Source: an uncultured Bacteroidales bacterium
GTDB taxonomy: Bacteria; Bacteroidota; Bacteroidia; Bacteroidales; Bacteroidaceae
DNA: 49,730 nt
Reading direction: 5' to 3'
NCBI GenBank assembly: GCA_937876995.1
Contig: CALEFD010000031.1
Coordinates: 1-49,730 of the forward strand
Shown: one piece after another, positions 41,780 through 49,730 of the stretch
Layout of the letters: each line of letters starts with the position of its first letter
How positions within the stretch are numbered: position 1 is the stretch's first letter
Notes under the pieces: generated by a model
The model's database searches: none
What the model saw: the letters and a program-made list of their open reading frames with translations, nothing else
What the model was told of the DNA's origin: nothing
Translations under genes and position numbers: made by a program

Positions 41780-42844
41780 ATGATAGATAATGTTTTCTCT
41801 AAAGCCGATGTTGCGGAATTTAGATTGTGGATGGAATGGGCAGGCCGATTTGTTATTGTTACCCATATATCGCCCGATGGTGATGCAATAGGTTCATCAT
41901 TGGCATTGTATCATTATTTGGCAGGAAAAGGGAAAAGTGTTTCGGTTGTAGTTCCGGATTCAATGCCTGATTTCTTAAGCTGGCTTCCTTCAACTGATAG
42001 CGTAATATCATATAAAGAACAAAAGGATGTAGCCAATAAATTATTTCAGGAAGCAGATGTAATATGCTGTCTTGATTTTAATGTTCCTACTCGTGTGGGA
42101 AATGTGTCGTCAGAGATATTGAATTCAAATGCCAAAAAGGTGTTGATAGATCATCATCTTGATCCGGGCAATTTTTGCGATTTAATATTGTCTCGTCCCG
42201 ATGCATCTTCTACTGCAGAATTGGTTTTTCAGTTTATTTGTGCATTAGGGGACTATGCTGAAGTTAATTATCAGATAGCAACGTGTATATATACCGGTAT
42301 GATGACCGATACTGGTGGATTTACCTATAATAGTAACCATCCTCGTATATATCATATTATCAGCTTCTTAATGAAAAGTAATATAGACAAAGATGCAATC
42401 TACAGAAATGTCTATAACAACTATTCCGAATCGAGATTGAGATTGATGGGCTATGTGCTTCATAAGAAGATGAAAGTATTTCCGGAAATGTCAACCGCTC
42501 TTATAACTCTTGCAGATAAAGAACTTAAGGATAATAACTACAAAAAAGGCGATACAGAAGGATTCGTTAATCTGCCACTTCAAATAAGAGGCATCAAATT
42601 TTCAGTTTTCCTGCGAGAAGATGTAGAAGAGGGTATCATAAAGGCTTCTCTGCGAAGTGTCGGTGATGTTCCTTGTAACCGTTTCGCTTCTGCGTTTTTT
42701 AATGGTGGAGGTCATAAGAATGCATCAGGTGGTGAAATACATAATTCATTGAAAGCAGCCGAGGCTATCTTCTATAAGGGTATGGAAGAGTGGTCAAAAT
42801 CGGATGAAGAATGTATTAAACAATTGTTCAAAAAGAGTGAGTAA
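41780..42844 (+). CDS. DHH-family phosphoesterase (NrnA-like oligoribonuclease/pAp phosphatase)
   Basis: NrnA-type enzymes degrade short RNA oligomers and 3'-phosphoadenosine 5'-phosphate or cyclic-dinucleotide products. The 354-residue protein has DHH motif I VTHISPDGDAIGSSLAL, motif III/IV VLIDHHLDPGNF, and the C-terminal DHHA1 motif GGGHKNASGGEI. The start at 41780 (MIDNVFSKADVAEF) fits the family better than the upstream ATG at 41732 and lies after the predicted promoter. The true substrate could be nanoRNA, pAp or pApA. Confidence 0.91.
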   Translation: MIDNVFSKADVAEFRLWMEWAGRFVIVTHISPDGDAIGSSLALYHYLAGKGKSVSVVVPDSMPDFLSWLPSTDSVISYKEQKDVANKLFQEADVICCLDFNVPTRVGNVSSEILNSNAKKVLIDHHLDPGNFCDLILSRPDASSTAELVFQFICALGDYAEVNYQIATCIYTGMMTDTGGFTYNSNHPRIYHIISFLMKSNIDKDAIYRNVYNNYSESRLRLMGYVLHKKMKVFPEMSTALITLADKELKDNNYKKGDTEGFVNLPLQIRGIKFSVFLREDVEEGIIKASLRSVGDVPCNRFASAFFNGGGHKNASGGEIHNSLKAAEAIFYKGMEEWSKSDEECIKQLFKKSE

Positions 42845-42857
42845 CAGTTTTTTTGTG

Positions 42858-42865
42858 TAAGTTTG
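42858..42865 (+). promoter_or_regulatory. -7 promoter element TAAGTTTG for the DUF4827-glmM unit
   Basis: TAAGTTTG matches TAnnTTTG and ends 24 bases before the ATG at 42890. No good -33 TTTG lies 19 bases upstream, since that region is the end of the DHH gene. Confidence 0.5.
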
Positions 42866-42889
42866 CAACAAGTTTTATAAATAGGAAAA

Positions 42890-43537
42890 ATGAAGAAGCA
42901 TTTATATGGATTATGTCTGTTATTTTCAGCTGCTTTCTTAACAGTAGCCTGTGACGATACAGAGACATACGCAGAACAGAAGGCACGTGAAAACAAGCAG
43001 ATTGCAGATTTTATTAAAGAGAATAATATTCAGGTTATCAGAATGAGTGATTTTTTGCAGGACACCATTACGAATAACCCTGAAACCGGTCCCGATTTTA
43101 CAAAAAACGAATATGTTTTGTTCGAAGATAATGGCGTATATATGCAGATAGTACGTCGTGGAACTGGACGTCAGATGCAAGATGGCGATAGATGGGATAT
43201 GACCGCCAGATATTATGAATATGGAATAGCTGCAGAAGATACTCTTACACTGAATACTTTTGCTACATATACATCACCGGATCAGTTTTGGTGTATGAGA
43301 AATGGCGATAACTATAATGCCGGATTTACATCGGGTGTTATGTTCTCATATTATGGCGCAGCTGTGCCAAAGTCTTGGATAATGGCTATGCCATATATCA
43401 AGCCAGGCTTTTTAAACGGAACGCCATCTGCAAAAATCAGACTTATAGTTCCTCATAATCAGGGAACTCAGAAAGCTGCTACGAATGTATATCCAACATT
43501 TTACGAAATAACAATAAAACCGGAAAAATGGCAATGA
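42890..43537 (+). CDS. DUF4827 lipoprotein (FKBP-like)
   Basis: This 215-residue lipoprotein has a signal peptide with lipobox LTVAC (Cys at about residue 21). A helical stretch follows, rich in K, E and Q (YAEQKARENKQIADFIKENN). The remaining domain (about 60-215) matches DUF4827, which resembles FKBP-type peptidyl-prolyl isomerase folds (GVYMQIVRRGTGRQMQDGDR, and AKIRLIVPHNQGT near the end). Peptidyl-prolyl isomerase activity is not established. The gene overlaps the start of glmM, so the two are translationally coupled, as commonly seen in Bacteroidales. Confidence 0.88.
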   Translation: MKKHLYGLCLLFSAAFLTVACDDTETYAEQKARENKQIADFIKENNIQVIRMSDFLQDTITNNPETGPDFTKNEYVLFEDNGVYMQIVRRGTGRQMQDGDRWDMTARYYEYGIAAEDTLTLNTFATYTSPDQFWCMRNGDNYNAGFTSGVMFSYYGAAVPKSWIMAMPYIKPGFLNGTPSAKIRLIVPHNQGTQKAATNVYPTFYEITIKPEKWQ

Positions 43538-44913
43538 TTAAATCAATCTCCGGAATACGCGGAGAAATAGGCGGACCTGCAGGAAATGGTCTGACTCCAT
43601 TAGATATAGTTAAGTTTGTATCTGCGTATGCAACTTGGGTAAAAAACAATAATCCATCTGCAAAAAAAATTGTTGTAGGCAGAGACGCAAGAATGTCCGG
43701 CGAAATGGTTCGTCAGGTGGTTTGCGGAACTCTTATGGGTATGGGACTTGATGTTGTAGATATAGGTTTGGCATCAACTCCAACAACAGAACTTGCAGTT
43801 ACTTGGTTAAAGGCCGATGGCGGCTTGATTCTTACTGCCAGTCATAATCCACGTCATTGGAATGCTCTTAAACTGCTGAATAACGAAGGCGAATTCTTAA
43901 GTGCAGCCGATGGAAATCAGGTGTTGGCAATTGCTGAATCGGAGGCATTTAATTATGCCGATGTAGATGGACTGGGAAAATACTATACAGACAACACAAT
44001 GAATGCAAAACACATAGATTCTGTGTTGGCATTGGAACTTGTAGATGCAGAAGCTATAAAGAGTGCAAATTTCAGTGTAGCTATAGATTGTGTTAATTCA
44101 GTTGGTGGTGTGGTACTTCCGGAACTTCTGGAAAAACTTGGAGTAAAGAGTGTAAAGAAGTTATATTGTGAACCTACCGGCGATTTCCAGCATAATCCGG
44201 AACCATTGGAGAAAAATCTTGGCGATATAATGGGTCTGATGAAACAGGGCGGTTGCGACGTGGCATTCGTTGTAGATCCGGATGTGGATCGTCTGGCTTT
44301 CATAGATGAAAAAGGTGCTATGTATGGCGAAGAATATACATTGGTAACTGTAGCCGATTATGTACTGAAACACACACCGGGCAATACCGTATCTAATTTA
44401 AGTTCTACTCGTGCCTTGCGCGATGTAACCAAAGGATATGGTCAGCAGTACAATGCTGCGGCTGTAGGAGAGGTTAATGTGGTAACCAAAATGAAAGAGA
44501 CTGGTGCAGTGATAGGTGGTGAAGGTAATGGCGGAGTAATATATCCGGCTTCACACTACGGTCGTGACGCTTTGGTAGGTATTGCTCTGTTCCTTACTCA
44601 TTTGGCTAAAGAGAAAGTCTCTGTAAGTGAATTGAGAAAACGTTATCCTGCTTATTATATGGCAAAGAACAGAATAGATTTGGCACCGGGTACCGATGTT
44701 GATGCTATTTTGGAAAAGGTTAAATCAATATATTCAAACGAAGAGATTAACGATATCGATGGCGTTAAGATAGATTTTGCAGACAGTTGGGTGCATCTTA
44801 GAAAGAGTAATACAGAACCTATTATCAGAGTCTATTCAGAGGGACTTTCTGCAGAAGCAGCCGATAAAATAGGACAAGATGTTATGCAGGTTGTCTATTC
44901 TATGACAAAATAA
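43528..44913 (+). CDS. glmM: Phosphoglucosamine mutase
   Basis: GlmM converts glucosamine-6-phosphate to glucosamine-1-phosphate for peptidoglycan and lipopolysaccharide synthesis. The 461-residue alpha-phosphohexomutase has the start SISGIRGEIGG, the phosphoserine loop LTASHNPRHWNALK (catalytic Ser near residue 102), the metal loop VDPDVDRLAFID, the sugar-specificity segment GGEGNGGVIYP, and the phosphate-binding RKSNTEPIIRVYSE. Phosphomannomutase activity cannot be excluded, since Bacteroidetes annotate similar proteins either way. Start is ATG 43528, or ATG 43534, which shares ATGA with the upstream stop. Confidence 0.9.
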   Translation: MAMIKSISGIRGEIGGPAGNGLTPLDIVKFVSAYATWVKNNNPSAKKIVVGRDARMSGEMVRQVVCGTLMGMGLDVVDIGLASTPTTELAVTWLKADGGLILTASHNPRHWNALKLLNNEGEFLSAADGNQVLAIAESEAFNYADVDGLGKYYTDNTMNAKHIDSVLALELVDAEAIKSANFSVAIDCVNSVGGVVLPELLEKLGVKSVKKLYCEPTGDFQHNPEPLEKNLGDIMGLMKQGGCDVAFVVDPDVDRLAFIDEKGAMYGEEYTLVTVADYVLKHTPGNTVSNLSSTRALRDVTKGYGQQYNAAAVGEVNVVTKMKETGAVIGGEGNGGVIYPASHYGRDALVGIALFLTHLAKEKVSVSELRKRYPAYYMAKNRIDLAPGTDVDAILEKVKSIYSNEEINDIDGVKIDFADSWVHLRKSNTEPIIRVYSEGLSAEAADKIGQDVMQVVYSMTK

Positions 44914-44915
44914 TT

Positions 44916-46046
44916 TTAGTCAACTATAAAAAGAGAACTGACAATATTGTCGCTAATAAACAGACCGTGTTCAGAAAAATGGATGCGGTCTCTCTCTTTT
45001 ATTAATGTGCCACTTTTTATCTGTGTTTCTGTATTTGACAACAATAGATTGTATAGTTTCTCTCCAAACCTGTTTTTGAAATTGGATAGCGAAATACCTT
45101 CTTGTTTGCGTAGTCCCAACATAATAGCTTCGTTGTGCTTGTCTGCCAGTGTGAGATGCTCTTCCTCGTAAACTGTATGCCCCAATTCTATCCCTTCAAT
45201 ATACTCATTCAGATTATCCGGATTCCATCTTCTGGTATCTCCGTCAAAAGAGTGTGCACCTGCGCCAACTCCTAAATAAGGAACTCCATTCCAATAACTG
45301 CTGTTATGTTTTGATTCAAATCCATTTTTAGCAAAATTGGAAATCTCATAATGATTGAAATCGTTCCCTTTTAGTGTGTCGCACAATATATTATACATTT
45401 GTACGCTCTCCTCTTCATCTATTGAATCTATCTTTTTGTTAATTAGCATTTGCCAAATGGGAGTCTCCTCTTCGTATGAAAGATGATATGAAGATATGTG
45501 TGTAACGTCAAGCGATACAGCGGTCTCTATATCGGATTTGAAATCTTCGCTGTTTTGTCCGGGTATGCCATAGATTAAATCTATGCTGATATTGTTATAT
45601 CCTGCATCCTTGCAATTTTTTACAGCATTGATGGCTTGTATGCTATTGTGTCTGCGTTTTAAGAAATGAAGAGTCTCATCGTTAAACGATTGAATACCCA
45701 TACTTATCCTGTTAATGGGCAGCTCTTTTAGATTGTTAAGGAATGTGTGGGAAATGTCGTCAGGATTACATTCCAAAGTTATCTCTTGAACTTCTGAGAC
45801 ATTGAAACAATCTTCTATGGTGTTGAAAATCAGTTTTAACTGCTGCGGGCTTAATAACGACGGAGTGCCTCCGCCAAAATATATGGTAGAAATCTTTTCT
45901 TCTTGCAGTTCTTTGCATCGCATCTTTAACTCTTGGCACAATGCTGCGGTATATCGTTCTCTCTGATTAAGATTTGTGGTGGAGAAAAAACCGCAGTAGA
46001 TACATCTGCTTGAGCAAAAAGGAATGTGAATATATATGCCTGCCAT
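44916..46046 (-). CDS. hemW: HemW-like radical SAM protein
   Basis: HemW is a radical SAM protein related to oxygen-independent coproporphyrinogen III oxidase (HemN) and acts as a haem chaperone. The 376-residue protein starts MAGIYIHIPFCSSRCIYCGF, with the Fe-S cysteines C11, C15 and C18 (CxxxCxxC). HemN has CxxxCxxCxC, so the missing fourth Cys points to HemW. Further landmarks are STIYFGGGTPSLL, NRISMGIQSFND, the H-N-S-S-Y-W segment and GVGAGAHSF. It is convergent with glmM, with 2 bases between the stops and no obvious terminator. Confidence 0.92.
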   Translation of the reverse strand: MAGIYIHIPFCSSRCIYCGFFSTTNLNQRERYTAALCQELKMRCKELQEEKISTIYFGGGTPSLLSPQQLKLIFNTIEDCFNVSEVQEITLECNPDDISHTFLNNLKELPINRISMGIQSFNDETLHFLKRRHNSIQAINAVKNCKDAGYNNISIDLIYGIPGQNSEDFKSDIETAVSLDVTHISSYHLSYEEETPIWQMLINKKIDSIDEEESVQMYNILCDTLKGNDFNHYEISNFAKNGFESKHNSSYWNGVPYLGVGAGAHSFDGDTRRWNPDNLNEYIEGIELGHTVYEEEHLTLADKHNEAIMLGLRKQEGISLSNFKNRFGEKLYNLLLSNTETQIKSGTLIKERDRIHFSEHGLFISDNIVSSLFIVD

Positions 46047-46116
46047 TGTTTGCTAATTGAAAAACTGTGCAAATTTAACCCCATTTTTTCAAATCTTTCC
46101 AAAATATATATGGTAT

Positions 46117-46151
46117 TATCTTTGAATTCTCTTTATAAATTGTTATGTTTG
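46117..46151 (+). promoter_or_regulatory. Promoter of the EF-G paralogue, with overlapping second -7 element
   Basis: TTTG (46121-46124) is followed by exactly 19 bases and TATGTTTG (46144-46151), a perfect Bacteroidetes promoter 48 bases before the ATG. The upstream TTTG is itself the end of another perfect -7 element, TATCTTTG (46117-46124), so two nested start sites are possible. Confidence 0.85.
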
Positions 46152-46199
46152 CGGTTCATTTAACCTAATTAAGTAACTAAATAATAAAACAATTAAATA

Positions 46200-48353
46200 A
46201 TGAAGGTTTACAAGACAGAAGAAATCCGTAATATCGCTATCGTAGGTGGCGCCGGATCTGGTAAAACCACCCTCTCAGAGAGTATTTTGTTCGAGGGTGG
46301 AGTGATTAAACGTCGTGGTTCAGTAAATGCAAAAACTACAGTATCTGATACAGCTGCAGTTGAGCAAGAGTATGGTTATTCAGTATATTCAACTATCTTC
46401 TCTGTTGAATTGTATGGTAAGAAATTCAACTTCTTTGATTGTCCGGGTACAGATGACTTCCAGGGATCGGCTGTGACAGCATTGAATATATGCGATGCGG
46501 CTATTCTTTTGGTTAATGGTGCTCGTGGCGTAGATGTTGGTCTTATTAATAATTTCCGTCTTATCAAGAAATTGGGTAAACCGGCATTCTTTGTGGTAAA
46601 CCATGTAGATAGTGATAAATGTGAATATGACAGCGTAATAGATCAGATTCGTTCTACTTTCGGTCAGGGCGCGGTTCCAATTCAGTTCCCTGAAACAACA
46701 GGTCCTGCATTTACAAGCATTATCGATGTACTGTTGAATCAGAAACTTACATTTAAAGATGGTGCAGCACCGGTTGCGGAAGATATACCGGCAGCAGTTG
46801 CAGATAAGGCACAGGCTATGCACGATTTGGTTCAGGAAGCAGCTGCCGAAAATGACGAAGAACTGATGGATAAATTCTTTGAAGAGGGTGAACTCTCTAT
46901 TGATGAAGTACGTAAGGGCTTCCGTATGGGTATTGAACAGAAAGCACTCTTCCCAATCACCTGTATCTCAGCTTCAAATAATTTAGGTGTAAATCGTCTT
47001 CTTGAATTCCTTGGCAACGTAGCTCCATCACCACTGAATGGCGCTCCTGTTCAAAACAAGAAAGGTGAAGTTGTTAATGCTGATTCTGCAGGTACATCTT
47101 TGTTCTTCTATAAAACATCCACAGAACATCATATAGGTGCAGTTTCATACTTTAAGGTTATGTGTGGAACCGTACATGAAGGTGAAGATTTCTTGAATGC
47201 TGACAGAGGTTCAAAGGAACGTATAGCTCAGCTTTATGTAAGTGCAGGTAGTAACAGAACACAGATTTCTGAACTTGCAACCGGTGATTTGGGTTGTACA
47301 GTAAAATTGAAGGATGTTCGTACAGGTAATACTTTGAACGCCGGTGGCGCTGATAATTCATTTGACTTCATCAAGTATCCTAACTATAAATATTCTCGTG
47401 CATTGAAGCCTGCAAATGAAGCAGATATGGAAAAGATGATGGCTATCGTAAACCGTATGCGTGAAGAAGATCCAACATTGTGTGTTGAACAGTCAAAAGA
47501 GTTGCGTCAGGTTATTCTGCACGGTCAGGGCGAATTCCATCTGCGTACATTCAAATGGTGTATTGAGAATAATGATAAGCTGATGATTAACTTTGAGGAA
47601 CCAAAGATTCCTTATAGAGAAACCATTACAAGAGCTGCTCGTGCTGATTATCGTCACAAGAAACAGTCTGGTGGTGCCGGTCAGTTTGGTGAAGTTCATC
47701 TTATACTTGAACCATACGAAGAGGGTAAACCACTTCCGGAAATGTTTAAGTTTGGAAACCAGGAATTCAAAGTTACTGTTAAGGGCGTTGATGAATATCC
47801 ATTGGATTGGGGTGGTAAACTGATTTTTGTTAATAGTATCGTGGGTGGTTCTATTGATGCAAGATTTATGCCGGCTATTTTGAAGGGTATTATGCAACGT
47901 ATAGAACAGGGTCCATTGACAGGCTCTTATGCACGTGATGTACGCGTAATAGTATATGATGGTAAGATGCACCCGGTAGATTCAAATGAAATCTCATTCT
48001 TGCTTGCAGGACGTAACGCATTTAGTGCCGCATTTAAGGAGGCAGGTCCAAAGATTCTTGAACCTATTTACGATGTTGAAGTTCTTGTTCCTGCAGAATT
48101 CATGGGTGACGTTATGAGTGATCTTCAGGGTCGTCGTGGTATGATTATGGGTATGGAGACAGAAGGTAACTATCAGGTATTGAAAGCTAAGGTGCCTTTG
48201 AAAGAGATGTCTTCCTATTCTACTTCATTGAGTTCTATAACCGGTGGTAGTGGTTCATTCGTAATGAGTTTTGCCGATTATGAACTTGTTCCAACAGATG
48301 TTCAGGATAAGCTTATTAAAGAATTTGAAGCTAATCAGAAGGACGAAGATTGA
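46200..48353 (+). CDS. Elongation factor G paralogue (EF-G2 type) with altered GTPase motifs
   Basis: This 717-residue protein has the five-domain EF-G layout: the G domain, then KTSTEHHIGAVSYFKVMCGT (domain II), GQGEFHLRTFKWCI (III), KQSGGAGQFGEVHLILEP (IV) and DLQGRRGMIMGMETEGNYQV (V). The GTPase motifs differ from canonical EF-G. The P-loop is GGAGSGKTT (16-24). Switch I has EQEYGYSVYST instead of an E-R-G-I-T-I type sequence. Switch II is D80-C-P-G-T84-D-D-F, with Thr where EF-G has the catalytic His. The guanine motif is NHVD (134-137), not NKxD. This fits the Bacteroides EF-G2 class, reported to promote translocation without GTP hydrolysis and to matter for gut colonisation. It is a single-gene unit with its own strong promoter and terminator. 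Confidence 0.93.
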   Translation: MKVYKTEEIRNIAIVGGAGSGKTTLSESILFEGGVIKRRGSVNAKTTVSDTAAVEQEYGYSVYSTIFSVELYGKKFNFFDCPGTDDFQGSAVTALNICDAAILLVNGARGVDVGLINNFRLIKKLGKPAFFVVNHVDSDKCEYDSVIDQIRSTFGQGAVPIQFPETTGPAFTSIIDVLLNQKLTFKDGAAPVAEDIPAAVADKAQAMHDLVQEAAAENDEELMDKFFEEGELSIDEVRKGFRMGIEQKALFPITCISASNNLGVNRLLEFLGNVAPSPLNGAPVQNKKGEVVNADSAGTSLFFYKTSTEHHIGAVSYFKVMCGTVHEGEDFLNADRGSKERIAQLYVSAGSNRTQISELATGDLGCTVKLKDVRTGNTLNAGGADNSFDFIKYPNYKYSRALKPANEADMEKMMAIVNRMREEDPTLCVEQSKELRQVILHGQGEFHLRTFKWCIENNDKLMINFEEPKIPYRETITRAARADYRHKKQSGGAGQFGEVHLILEPYEEGKPLPEMFKFGNQEFKVTVKGVDEYPLDWGGKLIFVNSIVGGSIDARFMPAILKGIMQRIEQGPLTGSYARDVRVIVYDGKMHPVDSNEISFLLAGRNAFSAAFKEAGPKILEPIYDVEVLVPAEFMGDVMSDLQGRRGMIMGMETEGNYQVLKAKVPLKEMSSYSTSLSSITGGSGSFVMSFADYELVPTDVQDKLIKEFEANQKDED

Positions 48354-48382
48354 AATTAAAGTTAACAAATTGATAACTATGG

Positions 48383-48413
48383 GGAGCGAAAATGTTAAGT
48401 TTTCGCTCCTTTT
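48383..48413 (+). terminator. Rho-independent terminator after the EF-G paralogue
   Basis: GGAGCGAAAA (48383-48392) pairs perfectly with TTTTCGCTCC (48400-48409), with a 7-base loop and TTTT after it. It lies 30 bases past the EF-G2 stop. Confidence 0.9.
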
Positions 48414-48468
48414 GTGTTATTTTTACTTAAAATTGGATTTTAACTAAAACAACATTAAAAAACTGTTG

Positions 48469-48476
48469 TATATTTG
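48469..48476 (+). promoter_or_regulatory. -7 promoter element TATATTTG directly before the sensor kinase start codon
   Basis: TATATTTG is a perfect -7 element whose last base is only 5 bases before the ATG at 48482. The expected transcription start falls at or next to the start codon. No -33 TTTG is seen at the proper distance. Confidence 0.6.
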
Positions 48477-48481
48477 CCCCC

Positions 48482-49730
48482 ATGAAGAAGACTACTATTT
48501 GGCTATTGTCCGCAATTATGAGTGTTTCGTTTGTCGCTCTGCTCTTTTTACAGGTGGGCTACATGAAGGAGATTGCAACTATGCGTAAAATGCAGTTGGA
48601 AGAATCGGTAAGACGTGCGCTTTACGAAGTTGCTCATAAAGTTGAATTGGAAGAAGCAAGGCAGTATCTGGAGAGAGATATTGCAGAGATGCAACGTCAT
48701 AATCCTACTATGAATCCTTTTGGTGGATCATTTAGTCGTACTTTTGTTCTTCCAAACGGTTCCTCTTTTTCTATTCAGCAGGATATAATGCCTCAGTCTC
48801 AAATGCCATCATTGCAGATGCCCAGACCAAATCAGGATTCAAATGCCAGTGTAGAGGAGACTGTGCGCAACAGACAGCAGGATATGCTAAAGCGTTATTT
48901 GGCAAATAGGGCATTGGTGGATGAGGTTATATACAGCATGTTAAATACTGCCGGAGAAAGACCATTGCACCAGCGTATAGATTATACATTCCTGGCAAAT
49001 GAATTGATGGCAGAATTTAAGGATAACGGAATAGATTTGCCATTCCATTTTGTTGTAACAACAACTTCGGGTAGAGTCGTTTATAGTTGTGACTGTGAAG
49101 ACTTTGATCCTAATAACCTACATGATTCATATTCTCAGACTCTTTTCAGAAATGATACACCAAATAAGATGGGGGTTTTAAGGGTTTATTTCCCTACGCT
49201 GGATAAATATATTGACAGTTCGGTTGGGTTTATGATACCGTCGGTTATTTTTTTAGTAGGTCCTATGGTTTTGTTTTCCTTTACTCTTATAGTTTTGGTA
49301 AGGCAAAAGAAGGTGACAGAGATGAAGAACGACTTTATAAATAACATGACTCATGAATTCAAAACTCCAATTTCTACTATATCGTTGGCAGCGCAGATGC
49401 TTAATGATGAAGCTGTAACCAAATCGCCCAATATGTTTCGTCATATATCAGGTATTATAAATGATGAAACCAAACGTTTGCGATTCCAGGTTGAAAAGGT
49501 GCTGCAGATGTCTATGTTCGAAGGTAGAAGTAATACACTGAAATTCAAAGAGGTAAACGTAGATGAATTGATACATGGTGTAGTTAATACATTTGCAATT
49601 AAGGTTGAAAACTGTGGTGGATCAATAGATTTGGATTTTGCAGCAGAGAATCCGTTTGTAATGGCAGATGAAATGCATCTTACAAATGTGATTTTTAACC
49701 TGATGGACAATGCTGTCAAGTATAAGAAAG
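48482..49730 (+). CDS. Sensor histidine kinase, RprX-like, cut by the window end
   Basis: The frame from 48482 stays open for 416 codons to the right edge, so the gene is partial. The product begins MKKTTIWLLSAIMSVSFVAL. Membrane helix 1 (about 5-26) is followed by a periplasmic domain of about 220 residues and helix 2 (about 249-273). A dimerisation/phosphoacceptor domain follows, with the H-box FINNMTHEFKTPISTIS (His at about 291). The start of the catalytic domain carries the N-box NVIFNLMDNAVKY near the cut end. The G-boxes would follow outside the window. The N-terminus resembles RprX of Bacteroides, whose partner RprY should lie downstream; that part is inference. Confidence 0.93.
   Translation, partial: MKKTTIWLLSAIMSVSFVALLFLQVGYMKEIATMRKMQLEESVRRALYEVAHKVELEEARQYLERDIAEMQRHNPTMNPFGGSFSRTFVLPNGSSFSIQQDIMPQSQMPSLQMPRPNQDSNASVEETVRNRQQDMLKRYLANRALVDEVIYSMLNTAGERPLHQRIDYTFLANELMAEFKDNGIDLPFHFVVTTTSGRVVYSCDCEDFDPNNLHDSYSQTLFRNDTPNKMGVLRVYFPTLDKYIDSSVGFMIPSVIFLVGPMVLFSFTLIVLVRQKKVTEMKNDFINNMTHEFKTPISTISLAAQMLNDEAVTKSPNMFRHISGIINDETKRLRFQVEKVLQMSMFEGRSNTLKFKEVNVDELIHGVVNTFAIKVENCGGSIDLDFAAENPFVMADEMHLTNVIFNLMDNAVKYKK

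Noticed and set aside
47493..47972. 159-codon minus-strand ORF opposite the EF-G paralogue
   Set aside because: It is the complement of conserved domains III-IV of the GTPase, has no promoter or ribosome-binding signal and no family pattern.
49253..49719. Two minus-strand ORFs near the right edge
   Set aside because: They lie opposite the H-box and catalytic region of the sensor kinase, whose open plus-strand frame runs to the window end.
1..49730. tRNA or rRNA genes, CRISPR arrays, integrases, toxin-antitoxin or restriction systems
   Set aside because: I looked on both strands and saw none that could be supported.

Overview
The window is an AT-rich chromosomal segment from a member of the Bacteroidota, almost certainly order Bacteroidales. 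Evidence for this is the repeated promoter pattern TTTG-N19-TAnnTTTG, the weak use of Shine-Dalgarno sites, and lineage-typical families: DUF4924, DUF4827, DUF5723, GldE, the EF-G2-type GTPase, the HU / mini-ribosomal protein / RNase G group, and an RprX-like sensor kinase. I see no rRNA, tRNA, CRISPR array, transposase, integrase or phage gene. Most of the window is housekeeping and central metabolism.

Layout. 1-1283: a TPR protein that looks like a fusion of two different proteins, then secG and a two-way terminator. 1281-3657 (minus): a histidine acid phosphatase followed by a ROK sugar kinase. 3847-6292 (plus): transketolase and ribose-5-phosphate isomerase B. 6349-7836 (minus): a three-gene cassette of unknown role (membrane protein, winged-helix regulator, single-TM protein). 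7969-8274 (minus): a small FMN-binding-domain protein. 8349-17609 (minus): an unbroken seven-gene run, galM-galK-galM(lipoprotein)-SGLT symporter-araD-araA-araB, which joins galactose and L-arabinose use. 17700-20771 (minus): grpE-dnaJ-folC.

20942-21823 (plus): a secreted glucosaminidase with two LysM domains. 21862-23929 (minus): HU, a 29-residue ribosomal-protein-like gene and RNase G. 24133-26544 (plus): ssb, gldE and a phosphopantetheinyl transferase. 26617-32539 (plus): a 1095-residue lipoprotein, a DUF5723 outer-membrane-type protein, a LysE-type exporter and DUF4924. 32550-38406 (plus): prfC, lepB, tsaC-like, a ClC channel and fmt. 38590-39445: an ECF sigma factor and a 59-residue protein. 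39485-44913 (plus): rpe, comEC, a DHH phosphoesterase, DUF4827 lipoprotein and glmM. 44916-46046 (minus): hemW. 46200-48353 (plus): an EF-G paralogue with altered GTPase motifs. 48482 to the right edge: an RprX-like sensor kinase cut by the window end.

How the genes work together. The catabolic genes form a pentose/hexose hub: arabinose goes through araA/B/D to xylulose-5-phosphate, which feeds transketolase, rpiB and rpe, while galactose goes through galM/galK. The remaining genes serve translation (prfC, fmt, EF-G2, mini-ribosomal protein, tsaC), protein folding (grpE/dnaJ), secretion (secG, lepB) and the envelope.

Most interesting points: the chimeric first ORF with an abrupt base-composition change near 710; the merged gal/ara operon; the EF-G paralogue whose catalytic His is Thr; the 29-residue mS38/bS22-like gene and the perfect 16-bp inverted repeat just upstream of rng; the apparent absence of mutY between HU and ssb; repeated modules in the giant lipoprotein; and a nearly leaderless sensor-kinase transcript. 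I found no clearly new defence or mobile system.
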